Source: Pseudomonas sp. GGS8 (GTDB lineage: Bacteria; Pseudomonadota; Gammaproteobacteria; Pseudomonadales; Pseudomonadaceae). From it: a DNA stretch of 64,000 bases. Every line of letters begins with the position of its first letter. Within the stretch, counting starts at the first letter, position 1. Shown here one piece after another: positions 34,261 to 43,324 of this stretch. Below the pieces are notes generated by a model. That model was not told the DNA's origin and searched no databases. It saw only the letters and a program-made list of their open reading frames with translations. The position numbers were made by a program, and so were the translations under genes. The stretch is taken from assembly GCF_024168645.1 (NCBI RefSeq), contig NZ_JALJWF010000001.1, positions 5,893,501 to 5,957,500 of the forward strand, read 5' to 3'.

Positions 34261-34730
34261 TGAGTACTTTTTTCGTCGGCGAAGGCAACATCGGCAGTGC
34301 GCCAGAGTTCCAGGAATTTCCATCAGGCAATGACGAGCCACGGCGTTTGCTACGACTGAATGTGTACTTCGACAACCCCGTGCCACGCGATGGCAGCTAT
34401 GAAGATCGAGGCGGCTATTGGGCGCCAGTTGAGCTCTGGCACCGCGAGGCTGAACACTGGAGTACGCTGTACCAGAAAGGCATGCGTGTGTTGGTCGAAG
34501 GCCGCACCGTGCGCGATGAGTGGGAGGACAGCGAAGACAATGCGCGGGTGACTTTCAAGATCGAGGCTCGTAGAGTCGGCATCCTTCCTCACAGGGTACA
34601 CCGCGTGGATATGCGGATACGCTCCAATGAGCTGGCAGCATCCGCGACACACGCAGGAAATGATCCGGAGCAGACCAGTTCTCCCTCGTCGAAATCCAGG
34701 AAACGCAGAGGGCAGCCAGCGTCGGACTGA
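34257..34730 (+). CDS. ssb: Single-stranded DNA-binding protein of the ICE
   Basis: A 157-residue OB-fold SSB-like protein (residues 1-110: STFFVGEGNIGSAPEF, then RLNVYFDNPVPRD and GYWAPVELWH) with a polar, serine-rich C-terminal tail. The tail lacks the acidic DDDIPF-type tip of chromosomal SSB, as is common in ICE copies. It coats single strands during transfer and rolling-circle replication. ATG 34257 overlaps the DUF3158 stop. In related elements topB follows directly; here a 6-kb cargo block separates them. Confidence 0.88.
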   Translation: MMSTFFVGEGNIGSAPEFQEFPSGNDEPRRLLRLNVYFDNPVPRDGSYEDRGGYWAPVELWHREAEHWSTLYQKGMRVLVEGRTVRDEWEDSEDNARVTFKIEARRVGILPHRVHRVDMRIRSNELAASATHAGNDPEQTSSPSSKSRKRRGQPASD

Positions 34731-35401
34731 CAGAACTCAGGAAAAAACGTGTCCGCGATCAAGCCGTGAGTGCGGCCGGACAGCAGGATGAAAAGCCGTG
34801 TAGGGTAATGAGTTAGGCCTAATTGCAGTCGCCATGGACACTTGGCCTCCATCCACCAAGTGCCACGTAGGCGCATCGCGGCTGCAAGCCTGCGCGCATC
34901 GCAGCAGGCAGGCCAGTTGAGAGCTAACTCTCTTCTACCCCAGGCATCATATGCCCCCACACCTTCGTCGGCCCTCCAGATACGATAGCGCAGCCGTTGG
35001 CTGCGCTTCATGTGTGGCGGGCGGATTTCATGCAAATGGGTGAGTTTCAGCGCGCCTGGCTTCGGGACGCAGCCTCTTCTGACTCCCTGGCCTCTAACCG
35101 TGAACGCCTCCAGCATGTCCGGGATCAGTGCCAATGTACTGACCCTTTCGGCATAGGTCTGTGCGTGTAGCACCGCATCGCGATCACGATCCACCTTGAG
35201 GCTTGTCGAGCACGCAATGGTTAGCTTGACGCTCTCAGTTTGGGCAACGGCCCCATCCGCAGCGTGCGTATCGTGCTCGCGAGGCCCCCGATTGAATAAC
35301 AGCGGTTGCTCAGGCCGCAGCATCACGCACAAGGCTAAAGCCATTCGGGCAGGGATAGCTTTTGCACCACGTGACGTGTGTCATGACACCAAAGATTGGT
35401 A
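34731..35401. other. Left flank of the cargo insertion; unassigned sequence
   Basis: No confident gene. A 251-codon minus-strand frame (35344 down to 34589) has codon usage not unlike a gene in its first two thirds, but it has no ribosome site, overlaps ssb for 140 bases and resembles no family I know. A hairpin AGCGCAGCC / GGCTGCGCT lies at about 34988-35008. The stretch may be the old junction where cargo entered after ssb. Confidence 0.4.
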
Positions 35402-35887
35402 CTAAGTAGCGATTGCCTGCTCGTCGTCGGCCCGGAGCTCGCCCAATACTGAGCGCACCGGACGAGGTGCACCGAGATGCAGATAACGTAGCTCATCCAT
35501 AAAGGCACTCCAAAGTGAAGGGCCGCCCTTTTCCAGCACCTCCGCGCGCAAAGACGCTTCCTTGCTCGGATGCGTATGCCGAGCGCCCCAGGCAGCCATA
35601 TGTGCGAGCAGAGGTACAAGCTGTATTGCCGCTTCCGTGAGGCTGTAAATTCCTTTCTGCTGATGTTTCGGATCCGGACATCGTGTCAGCAGGCCAGACG
35701 CGCTCAAGTGCTTCAGCCGACTTGCGAGGATGTTCGTGGCGATGCCTTCCTGGTTTTGCTCCAGCAAGGCGCCATAACTGCGTCTGTTCTCGAACATAAC
35801 ATCGCGGATAACGATCAGGCTCCAGCGGTCGCCGATCTGCTCAAGCGTCAGGTTGATCGGGCAGCCCGATCGTCTTGTTTGCTGCAC
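35402..35887 (-). CDS. HxlR-family regulator of the cargo operon
   Basis: A 161-residue HxlR winged-helix protein: CPINLTLEQIGDRWSLIVIRD at the start, RRSYGALLEQNQEGIATNILASRLK recognition region (read over two motifs), then GLLTRCPDPKHQQKGIYSLT wing. Residues after about 100 form an extra helical tail. The likely start is GTG 35887 with AGGGG 7 bases upstream; an upstream TTG frame would run into the operators. Divergent from the cargo enzymes, with two CTTGCA-type operators just upstream of its own start, so it probably represses itself and them. Confidence 0.88.
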   Translation of the reverse strand: MQQTRRSGCPINLTLEQIGDRWSLIVIRDVMFENRRSYGALLEQNQEGIATNILASRLKHLSASGLLTRCPDPKHQQKGIYSLTEAAIQLVPLLAHMAAWGARHTHPSKEASLRAEVLEKGGPSLWSAFMDELRYLHLGAPRPVRSVLGELRADDEQAIAT

Positions 35888-35909
35888 TGCTATTCCCCTT
35901 AAATTTCCA

Positions 35910-35961
35910 CTTGCACTATGCAAGCAGCGCGAATATTATTCAACCACTTGCACTTTGCAAG
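35910..35961. promoter_or_regulatory. Twin operators for the cargo HxlR regulator
   Basis: Two copies of the palindrome CTTGCA-N3-TGCAAG, at 35910-35924 and 35947-35961, 37 bases apart. Each is preceded by the same CCA. They lie immediately upstream of the regulator start and in the divergent promoter region of the enzyme operon. The remaining sequence to 36193 shows no gene. Confidence 0.75.
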
Positions 35962-36193
35962 CGCTAAAAGAATCGAACATCTGGGCTTTTCAACACGGGT
36001 AACAGCGACAATTCGGTGCTGCGTATGGCCGAAATGACGTTAACAGCGACATGGCACGATGAGCTGGCGTTTCGCCGAAGATCATTACAGTTGTACGGAC
36101 CAACATACCCCACCACACAGCCGTGGGAGATAGCGAAATTTAATCCGCCTACCCTCCCCTCAACCCAACAGATAACGAAGAGAGGACAAACCA

Positions 36194-36589
36194 ATGAGCA
36201 CCGAAGAGAGAAACAGGAATTTCGTGCTGGAAGCGTTTGATACGCTGTTCAACAAGCGCGACTATGCCGCGGCCGAACGCTTCTGGTCGCCCGACTATAT
36301 CCAGCACAGTGCCTATATCGCGCCCGGTCGCGAAGGCCTGTTTGATCTCGTCAAGGCAGCGCCCGCCGAGTTTCGCTACGAAAATGGGCTGGCCGTGGCC
36401 TCGGGCGATTATGTCGTACTTCATGGCCGCTTCTCAGGATTCGGCGCCCCGACAAACTGGATCGTGGTCGACATAGTCCGCATCGAAAACGGCCAGCTCG
36501 CCGAACACTGGGATGTTATCCAAGACGAGGCCACGCGCGACGGTTCGAAAAGTGGGCTCCCGATGTTTGGCGACAGCTTTCCGAACTGA
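36194..36589 (+). CDS. SnoaL/NTF2-like protein 1
   Basis: A 131-residue SnoaL-like protein with the NTF2 cone fold pattern (FNKRDYAAAERFWSPDYIQH, VVLHGRFSGFG, IVRIENGQLAEHWDVIQD). The family includes polyketide cyclases, small isomerases and stress-induced proteins of unknown activity. AGGA lies 6 bases before ATG 36194. It is the first gene of the plus-strand cargo operon, divergent from the HxlR regulator. Codon use is strongly GC-ending, with GCG and CGC frequent, compatible with transfer from another genus. Confidence 0.85.
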   Translation: MSTEERNRNFVLEAFDTLFNKRDYAAAERFWSPDYIQHSAYIAPGREGLFDLVKAAPAEFRYENGLAVASGDYVVLHGRFSGFGAPTNWIVVDIVRIENGQLAEHWDVIQDEATRDGSKSGLPMFGDSFPN

Positions 36590-36637
36590 TCCTACTGCGC
36601 CGCCCCTGGCGGCGGCCGCCAATTTTTCCTGAGGAAA

Positions 36638-37111
36638 ATGACCATGACTGATGCAAAAACATTGCTGTTAGACCTTCTTGCCGTTGTCCCCGACGGCAAG
36701 AAATGTGCTGAGCTGTTCGCCGAGGACGGCGTGCTGGAACTCCCATTCCTCCATTCGCTCGGTATTCCGACCCGCCATCAGGGGCGCGAAGCCATCGCGA
36801 AGCTCTATGATTTTGTCGGCGGCAACCTTTATCCCGGCTTCAGCTTCAAACCCGAAAATACCACGGTGCTGATCGACACGAAGGATCAGGTGTACGCCGA
36901 ATATCTGGCGGAAGCGCGCGCGGCGTCGACCGGACGTCTCATCCATCACTTGTTCACGGGATACCTCGTTGCCGAGGGCGGCAAAATCAAGTTGCTTCGC
37001 GAGTCTCTTAACACGCTGGCCGGGGCACAGGCACTCTACCCAAACGGCGCTGCTGACCTGCCGCCACCGGAGGCGGAGATTTTCTCGGTTCCTCCGGGAT
37101 ATAAAAGCTAG
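36638..37111 (+). CDS. SnoaL/NTF2-like protein 2
   Basis: A 157-residue NTF2-like protein (CAELFAEDGVLELPFLHSLG, REAIAKLYDFVGG, HHLFTGYLVAEGGKI). It is only distantly similar to the preceding gene product, so not a recent duplicate. The start is ATG 36638 or, with better spacing to GAGGA, ATG 36644. Second gene of the cargo operon. Pairs of such proteins in catabolic operons may act as isomerases or hydratases, but no catalytic residues can be assigned from sequence alone. Confidence 0.83.
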   Translation: MTMTDAKTLLLDLLAVVPDGKKCAELFAEDGVLELPFLHSLGIPTRHQGREAIAKLYDFVGGNLYPGFSFKPENTTVLIDTKDQVYAEYLAEARAASTGRLIHHLFTGYLVAEGGKIKLLRESLNTLAGAQALYPNGAADLPPPEAEIFSVPPGYKS

Positions 37112-37198
37112 GGTTGCCGAGGCCGCTGAGGCAACGCATACATCGAAACGCACTTCATCGCCTCATTCGACCTGAACGACACGACCGAGGAAACACTC

Positions 37199-37612
37199 AT
37201 GCCAATATTCCACGCCCACATTCCGGCCCAAAAATTCTCTAGCGAAGAGAAACGCGCGCTGGCGGATGCCTTGAATCTCGCTCTTCATGAAGCCATGGAT
37301 ACGCCCAAGGATGACCGTTTCGTCATCATCAGTGAGCACAAGGACGATGAGCTTTTCATCCATCCGACTTTTCCTGACATGAAGAGATCTGACAAGCGCA
37401 TGGTCGTAACGGTGACGATAGGCACGAGCAGGACAGTGGAGCAGAAACGCAAGCTCGCGGAGTTGGTCACCCGTTACGCGGTAGAAAAGGTGGGCGTCAG
37501 CCAGGACGATATCAGCCTGATCATGTATGCCGTTCCCTTGGAGAACATGAGCTTCGGCGGTGGCAAGCTGGTCTCTGACATTGACCTCTCCATGCCTTGG
37601 GTAAACAAGTAA
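37199..37612 (+). CDS. Tautomerase-family protein
   Basis: A 137-residue protein of the tautomerase superfamily. It begins MPIFHAHIPA, so after methionine removal Pro1 is the expected catalytic base, and the two beta-alpha-beta halves are recognisable (second half from about residue 70, VVTVTIGTSRTVEQKRKL). Members catalyse keto-enol conversions in aromatic meta-cleavage or dehalogenation pathways. GAGGA lies 7 bases before ATG 37199. Third gene of the cargo operon. Confidence 0.85.
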   Translation: MPIFHAHIPAQKFSSEEKRALADALNLALHEAMDTPKDDRFVIISEHKDDELFIHPTFPDMKRSDKRMVVTVTIGTSRTVEQKRKLAELVTRYAVEKVGVSQDDISLIMYAVPLENMSFGGGKLVSDIDLSMPWVNK

Positions 37613-37843
37613 GAAATACGAAAGCCGCCCCGTTCTTTAGAAACGGCGCAGCAGAATTGACTCGAAACGAATGTCTCGTTCGTTTCTCAGGCGTGGGGCT
37701 CATGTGGCTCCGATCCGACACCATGTTCTGGACGGGTATCGGGATGAATGCAGCCATCACTTCGACCATGGTGTTGCGCACGCGCACCGAGCCGGAGGCA
37801 CTGTAGGCGGCAGTCCTTGCGCTCGTCCCAAAAGAGGTAAGCT

Positions 37844-38464
37844 ATGACCGATTGGCATTTCTACGAACCGGCACAGGGACATTCCCTGCGGCACGATCCG
37901 CTCAACGCCATCGTCGCTCCGCGCCCGATCGGCTGGATCAGTACTGTCTCCAGCGACGGCGTACGTAACCTTGCTCCCTACAGCTTTTTTAACCTATTCA
38001 GCTACAAGCCGCCAATTATCGGCTTTTGCTCGCTTGGCGCAAAGGACTCGCTCGCCAATGCGCGTGCGACCGGCGAGTTCGTATGGAATCTGGCGACGCG
38101 AGAACTCGCCGAGGCGATGAACGCCTCTGCGGCGATGGCGCCAGCGGACGTCGATGAATTCGAGTTGGCCAAGTTGGAGACGCTGCCCTCCGCAAAAGTA
38201 CGGCCATCGCGCGTTGCGGCTAGCCCGGTGCAGTTCGAGTGCGTGGTCACCCAGATCGTGCAGCTTGAGGCGCAAGGCGGTGCTGCGCTCCCGGCGTGGC
38301 TGGTGTTGGGCGAAGTAGTAGCGATCCACATTGACCAGCAACTGATCAAAGACGGCGTGTATCAGACTGCGCAGGCGCGCCCGATCCTGCGCGGAGGTGG
38401 GCCGGCCGACTATTTCGAAATCGGCGCGGAGCAGCTCTTCACGCTTGAGCGACCAGGCAATTGA
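37844..38464 (+). CDS. Flavin reductase-like FMN-binding protein
   Basis: A 206-residue flavin reductase-like split-barrel protein (NAIVAPRPIGWISTVSSDG, LAPYSFFNLFSYKPPIIGF, SLANARATGEFVWNLAT). Such proteins bind FMN and act as NAD(P)H:flavin reductases supplying monooxygenases, or as stand-alone oxidoreductases. No monooxygenase gene is visible nearby. AGAGG lies upstream of ATG 37844. The 230 bases before it hold no convincing gene, only a short frame that may be a trimmed remnant. Confidence 0.88.
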   Translation: MTDWHFYEPAQGHSLRHDPLNAIVAPRPIGWISTVSSDGVRNLAPYSFFNLFSYKPPIIGFCSLGAKDSLANARATGEFVWNLATRELAEAMNASAAMAPADVDEFELAKLETLPSAKVRPSRVAASPVQFECVVTQIVQLEAQGGAALPAWLVLGEVVAIHIDQQLIKDGVYQTAQARPILRGGGPADYFEIGAEQLFTLERPGN

Positions 38465-38565
38465 CCTGGCATCGAGTGACCGAGGCAAAAGGGTGGAAGG
38501 CATGAACTGTCGCTGCGCATAGGGTTTACGGCGCCGCCTGACCTCTTTCTACAAGGAGAACTTTC

Positions 38566-39462
38566 ATGTTTCGACGTACCGATATCGCGTTCGAAGCCGA
38601 GGGCGGCGTCACGCTGCGCGGCTGGCTCTATATTCCCACCGGCGGCACCGCCCCCTATCCTGCCATCACGATGGCGCATGGTTATGCCGGCGTGAAGGAG
38701 CACGGCCTGGAGCCATTCGCTGAGAAATTTGCCTCCAACGGCTTTGTCGTCCTCCTGCACGATCACCGCAATTTCGGCGCCAGCGAAGGCACGCCGCGCC
38801 AGGATATCGACCCATGGTGTCAGATCGCCGATTGGCGGCGCGCGATCAGCTTCCTCGAAGACCAGGACGCCGTCGACGCGAAGCGCATCGGCTTATGGGG
38901 CACGAGCTATTCCGGCGGTCACGCACTCGTGCTTGGCGCAACCGAACGCCGCTTGCGTGCGGTCGTCGCGCAGGTGCCGACGATCAGCGGCTTCGAGCAA
39001 GGACTGCGCCGCATTCCGCCCGATGCTGTCGCTGCCATCGAGGATGCCTTCACGGCGGACGAGCGCGCGCAAGCACGCGGCGAGCCGCCGCGTAGGCAGG
39101 CAATCGTCAGCGCCGATCCGGCCGTCCCTGCTTCGTACCGCACCAAGGAAGCCATCGAGTTCTATCTGCAGCCCGTACCCGACGGCGCCTGGGAGAACAG
39201 CGTCACGGTGCGCTCGACGCGCGCTGCGCGCATGTACGAACCGGGCACGTGGATTGCGCGCGTGTCCCCCACGCCGCTGCTGATGGTCGTCGCGCTGCAG
39301 GACACGATCACGCTGACCGATCTTGAGCTGGCCGCCTACGAGCGTGCCGTTGAGCCAAAGCGCCTCGTGACGATTCCCGGCGGCCACTTCGATCCGTACA
39401 TCACCAGATTCGATCAATCAAGTACCGCCGCGCTGGACTGGTTCAAGGAACACCTCTCCTAA
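38566..39462 (+). CDS. Alpha/beta hydrolase
   Basis: A 298-residue alpha/beta hydrolase with oxyanion motif HGYAG near residue 44, LLHDHRNFGASEG, nucleophile Ser in GTSYSG near 110, and catalytic His in GGHFDPY near the end. The layout resembles the X-Pro dipeptidase/cocaine-esterase-like and polyketide-type hydrolases that cut esters or C-C bonds. AAGGAGAA lies upstream of ATG 38566. Fifth enzyme gene of the cargo operon. In a ring-degradation setting it could hydrolyse a ring-cleavage product, but that is inference. Confidence 0.88.
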   Translation: MFRRTDIAFEAEGGVTLRGWLYIPTGGTAPYPAITMAHGYAGVKEHGLEPFAEKFASNGFVVLLHDHRNFGASEGTPRQDIDPWCQIADWRRAISFLEDQDAVDAKRIGLWGTSYSGGHALVLGATERRLRAVVAQVPTISGFEQGLRRIPPDAVAAIEDAFTADERAQARGEPPRRQAIVSADPAVPASYRTKEAIEFYLQPVPDGAWENSVTVRSTRAARMYEPGTWIARVSPTPLLMVVALQDTITLTDLELAAYERAVEPKRLVTIPGGHFDPYITRFDQSSTAALDWFKEHLS

Positions 39463-39493
39463 CCTCAACTTGCGACCACGCAGGAGCCCGACA

Positions 39494-40281
39494 TGTCTCA
39501 TCTCACCCATACCATCGAGAACGGCATAGCAACGATCATTCTTGATCGCTCGCCGCAAAATCGCATTGACGACCAGATGGTTGACGAACTGGCTACGGCA
39601 GTCAGCGATCGAACGCAGTGACGCACGCGTCGTGCTGGTGCGCGCCGAAGGCGAGAGCTTCAGCTTTGGCGGGGACATCACGTCCTGGCCCGATGCCCCC
39701 CCCCCGCCAGTTGCGTGCACGCTTCGAGGGTTACATGGACGTCTTCAATCGCTTCGAACGTCTGTCCTTGCCTGTCATCGCCATGGTGCAGGGCTTGTGC
39801 GCAGGCGATGGTTTCGAACTGGCGTTGCGTGCCGATGTAATCTTTGCCGCCGAAAGCGCAACATTCTGCCATCCGGAACAATCGCTTGCCTTAAGTCACC
39901 CTGTTGGGCGGCATCTACCGCGTCGCCGAACGTGCAGGACGCGTACGAGCCATGGAATGGGCGCTGACTTCCGAGCGTGTCCCCGCCACGACGATGGAGC
40001 GCTTCGGCGTAATCAACCGCGTCGTCGCCGATGCTGAACTGTTTGCAACGGCGCATGCGTTCGCCGCGAAGTTTGTGCATGGCCCCACACGCGCCCACGC
40101 AGCTCACAAAGCCTTGCTGCGAGCCTGGGCAAACGGCGGTATCCAGGCGGCCGACGATGTGATGTTCAACATTGCCATGCCCTTGTTCGAGACAGAAGAC
40201 GTGAAGAACGGGCTTGCTTCGGCCATCAAGGCCCTGAAGGCCGGTACGCCGCGTCTAGAGCTCGAATTCAAGGGGCATTGA
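39494..40281 (+). pseudogene. Enoyl-CoA hydratase/isomerase-like gene with three frameshifts
   Basis: The start at ATG 39494 reads MSHLTHTIENGIATIILDRS, typical of crotonases. Continuity then requires frame changes near 39600 (to ERSDARVVLVRAEGESFSFGG), in a run of ten C at 39696-39705 (to RFEGYMDVFNRFERLSLPVIAMVQG), and near 39900 (to GGIYRVAERAGRVRAMEWAL). Oxyanion-hole blocks are readable but in different frames. Either the last gene of the cargo operon has decayed, or the assembly has errors. The homopolymer makes slippage or miscalling plausible at one of the three points. Confidence 0.8.
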
Positions 40282-40845
40282 TTTCCGCTACGCAAACCGA
40301 CTCAAGACGAGGACCATTTACAATTTGCTGGCGCGGGTAGGCGAGGTGCATGAAAGAATCGGTGCGCTAGAAGCGGCATGAAACGCTCAGCGTCACTATC
40401 GTTACAGGGGCGCACTACGGGCGCTGAAGGCACTGGTTCATGATGTCAATACGCGTAAAGTTTCTGTGCGCATGCGGGTAGCGGTTGAACCGCTCCAGGT
40501 TGAAGTCGTTCAAGAACGCAGGGATGCGCGGTTCCGCTGCATCGTGCCGATTTAGCAACTACACCTCGCTGTTCTACCTGAGGACTCCCTCCTTCATGGC
40601 GATGTCCGGCCTCGAACTGACGGAAATCTAGCCATGTAAAGAAAGGTGGCCAAACCTGACGCGGATTGCGAACACGCTTTCCAGGAGCACACCGTAACCC
40701 GCAGCAGGATTTCTATTTCTGAGCAGACAGCCTGGTTCGCCGGCATATTCACCGACGAATGTGATGAACCTGCCGTTCAGGTTTTTCATATCTCATCACC
40801 GCTACTTTCAACAAATCTGCTCCGAACTCAATCCGGAGCAGTTCT
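40282..40845. other. Right flank of the cargo insertion with fragments
   Basis: No intact gene. At about 40295-40390 a plus frame (LKTRTIYNLLARVGEVHERIG) resembles the RTMYRLLA...EVRERR block of IS3-type transposases, then the frame stops. On the minus strand at about 40440-40560 another frame (FLNDFNLERFNRYPHAHRNF) is protein-like but unplaced. The last 100 bases lead into topB and may contain its promoter. Confidence 0.45.
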
Positions 40846-42813
40846 ATGCGCCTCTTCCTCTGCGAGAAACCGTCCCAAGGTCGTGACATCGCCAAGGTTC
40901 TCGGAGCCACTCGGCGTGGTGATGGTTGCCTGATCGGCACAGAGACAACCGTCACCTGGTGTATCGGCCACCTGCTGGAGACAGCACCGCCTGAAGCTTA
41001 TGGTGAACAATTCAAGCGTTGGTCGCTGGATCATCTACCGATCATTCCCCCGCAGTGGCAGGTCGAGGTCAAACCCAAGACTGCGGCACAGTTCAAAATC
41101 ATCAAGCGCCTGCTCAGTGAAGCGGCCACCGTCGTCATCGCCACCGACGCCGATCGCGAAGGTGAAATGATTGCCCGCGAATTGCTGGAGCACTGCAAGT
41201 ATCGAGGTCCTGTTCAGCGCCTCTGGCTGTCCGCACTCAACGAGGCGTCAATTCGCAGAGCACTGTCCGCGCTGAAGTCTGGTCAGGAGACCTACCCACT
41301 CTACCACTCCGCCCTCGCCCGCAGCCGCGCCGACTGGCTGATCGGCATGAACCTCAGTCGTTTGTTTACCCTTCTTGGTCGACGAGCGGGCTACGATGGC
41401 GTGTTGTCAGTGGGACGCGTCCAGACACCCACCTTACGTTTGGTGGTCGATCGGGATCGTGCGATTGCCAGCTTTGTCTCGGTGCCCTACTGGGAAGTGG
41501 ATGTGTACCTGTCTTCTATGGGGCAACCATTTATCGCATCGTGGTTACCACCCAGCTTGGGACGGGTTGATGCCGGTCGTTGCCTGCAGCAGACGCTTGC
41601 CCGTCAGGCAGTCCAAACAATCATTGACGGTTGCGCCGCCACAGTACTCTCACTGCAGACTGAGCATTTCCGAGAGCCTCCGCCCCTGCCCTTCGACCTG
41701 AGCACCCTGCAGGAGATCTGCTCGCGCAAACTGGGACTCGGCGTTCAGGAAACCCTGAACATCGCCCAAACCCTGTATGAAACCCACAAAGCCACCACCT
41801 ACCCGCGCAGCGATTGCCGCTATTTGCCAGCAAGTATGTTCGACGAGGTACCCTTGGTATTCGATGCCCTGCTCAAAACGGATCCCGCACTGCGGCACGC
41901 ACTCGGAGGCCTCGATCGATCATTGCGCTCACGGGCATGGAACGATGCCAAGGTCACCGCGCACCACGGCATCATCCCCACCACCGAGTCGGCCAACCTG
42001 GCGCGGATGTCTGAACAAGAGCGCCAAGTCTACGAACTGATCCGTAGCTACTACCTCGCGCAATTTCTTCCGCACCATGAGTTTGAACGGCCCCAGGTCG
42101 AACTGGAGTGTGGCGCAGAGCGATTGACCGCTGTTGGCAAACAGATCCTGGTTCAGGGCTGGAAAGGCTTGCTCTACGAAAACACCGAGGAGGATGAGCC
42201 CAATCACAAGTCCCAGGTCTTACCCATCTTGCAACAAGGTACGCAGTGCGCAGTGGACGACGTCGAACTCAAGTCCATGCGCACCACCGCCCCCAAACCT
42301 CTCACTGAGGGCGATCTGATCAAGGCGATGAAAAATGTGGCCAAGCTGGTCAACGATCCACGCCTGAAACAGAAACTTCGGGACACCACCGGTATCGGTA
42401 CCGAAGCCACGCGAGCCAGCATCATCAAGGGGTTGATTGATCGCGGTTATTTGCTGAAGAAAAAACGCGCTTTAATGGCCTCGGCGGCGGCCCATACCCT
42501 GATCGAAGCGGTACCAACAGCGGTTGCAGATCCGGGTATGACCGCAGTCTGGGAACAGGCTCTGGACGAAATCGAATCGGGACGTCTGACCCTGGATGCA
42601 TTCGTCGCCAAACAGGCAAACTGGATTGCGCAGTTGGTCGCACACTGCAGTTCACTGACTTTAGCCATGCCTGTCGAAGCCAGCCCGGCCTGCCCCATTT
42701 GCAACGCCTCAATGCTCAAGCGAAAGGGGAAATCAGGGCCGTTCTGGTCATGCTCCCACTACCCAAACTGCAAGGGCACTGCCCCGATCAAAAAAGATAC
42801 GCCTCGCCCATAA
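40846..42813 (+). CDS. topB: DNA topoisomerase III of the ICE
   Basis: A 655-residue type IA topoisomerase. The TOPRIM acidic residues are D101, D103 and E107 (ATDADREGE). Tyr319, in the TYPRSD motif, is the expected active-site tyrosine. A C-terminal four-cysteine zinc motif (CPICNASMLKRKG...CSHYPNC) follows. It resolves single-strand intermediates during ICE replication or transfer, and TopB genes are standard in this element class. CCGGAGCAG lies before ATG 40846. It would normally follow ssb directly; the cargo block has moved it 6 kb away. Confidence 0.95.
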   Translation: MRLFLCEKPSQGRDIAKVLGATRRGDGCLIGTETTVTWCIGHLLETAPPEAYGEQFKRWSLDHLPIIPPQWQVEVKPKTAAQFKIIKRLLSEAATVVIATDADREGEMIARELLEHCKYRGPVQRLWLSALNEASIRRALSALKSGQETYPLYHSALARSRADWLIGMNLSRLFTLLGRRAGYDGVLSVGRVQTPTLRLVVDRDRAIASFVSVPYWEVDVYLSSMGQPFIASWLPPSLGRVDAGRCLQQTLARQAVQTIIDGCAATVLSLQTEHFREPPPLPFDLSTLQEICSRKLGLGVQETLNIAQTLYETHKATTYPRSDCRYLPASMFDEVPLVFDALLKTDPALRHALGGLDRSLRSRAWNDAKVTAHHGIIPTTESANLARMSEQERQVYELIRSYYLAQFLPHHEFERPQVELECGAERLTAVGKQILVQGWKGLLYENTEEDEPNHKSQVLPILQQGTQCAVDDVELKSMRTTAPKPLTEGDLIKAMKNVAKLVNDPRLKQKLRDTTGIGTEATRASIIKGLIDRGYLLKKKRALMASAAAHTLIEAVPTAVADPGMTAVWEQALDEIESGRLTLDAFVAKQANWIAQLVAHCSSLTLAMPVEASPACPICNASMLKRKGKSGPFWSCSHYPNCKGTAPIKKDTPRP

Positions 42814-42857
42814 CGCGCCATTGGAGATCAACATAAGCATTGGGGTCAATGTAGTGG

Positions 42858-43115
42858 TCAGTGCATCATCAACGGTGACTGATCCCTCTCTAAGTCGCTT
42901 AGCGGTTGTCCGATTTCACGGGCCAGGGCGATGCCTGTCGAAATCCATATCTGCCCCAGTTCGTTGAACGCTTTCAGGTGATCAGGATTTTCGTTGAGCC
43001 AATGAACAAGGCTGTCGAAGTGTTCGGGGTTATCCGGGCAATTATGGATCTTGATGAACAGCTCCAGTGTTCGATCCCAGATCTGATCCATGACGTTCTC
43101 GCTCTTCTCTTCCAT
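42858..43115 (-). CDS. Small protein resembling the FecR N-terminal DUF4880 domain
   Basis: An 85-residue protein from ATG 43115. The pattern around DSLVHWLNENPDHLKAFNELGQIW matches the DUF4880 domain found at the N-terminus of FecR-type anti-sigma regulators, but the membrane helix and periplasmic part are missing and no sigma factor gene lies nearby. It is encoded against the ICE operon direction, between topB and an XRE regulator. It may be a free-standing regulator of the element or a cargo relic. Confidence 0.6.
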   Translation of the reverse strand: MEEKSENVMDQIWDRTLELFIKIHNCPDNPEHFDSLVHWLNENPDHLKAFNELGQIWISTGIALAREIGQPLSDLERDQSPLMMH

Positions 43116-43324
43116 GCTCAACCGTTCCTCAGCTTGGCCCTATCAGACCGCTCATTCTCACTGACCACCTCGGACTCTGATTCCTGGAGGAATAGAAGCC
43201 ACGTCGCATTACACAGCGATTTCAGCCAATATAACAACCTTACAAGTCGATACTCAACCGTTAAGGATGTTCATGTCAACGGGTCTTTGCTCAACCATTC
43301 GGGTTGAACTGGAGAACTCATCAC

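Noticed and set aside
34589..35344. 251-codon minus-strand frame after ssb
   Set aside because: No ribosome site, overlaps ssb by 140 bases and resembles no family; kept only as a remark in the gap entry.
37597..37806. 69-codon frame between the tautomerase and flavin reductase genes
   Set aside because: It overlaps the tautomerase end, lacks a ribosome site and has no family; it may be a remnant but cannot be supported as a gene.
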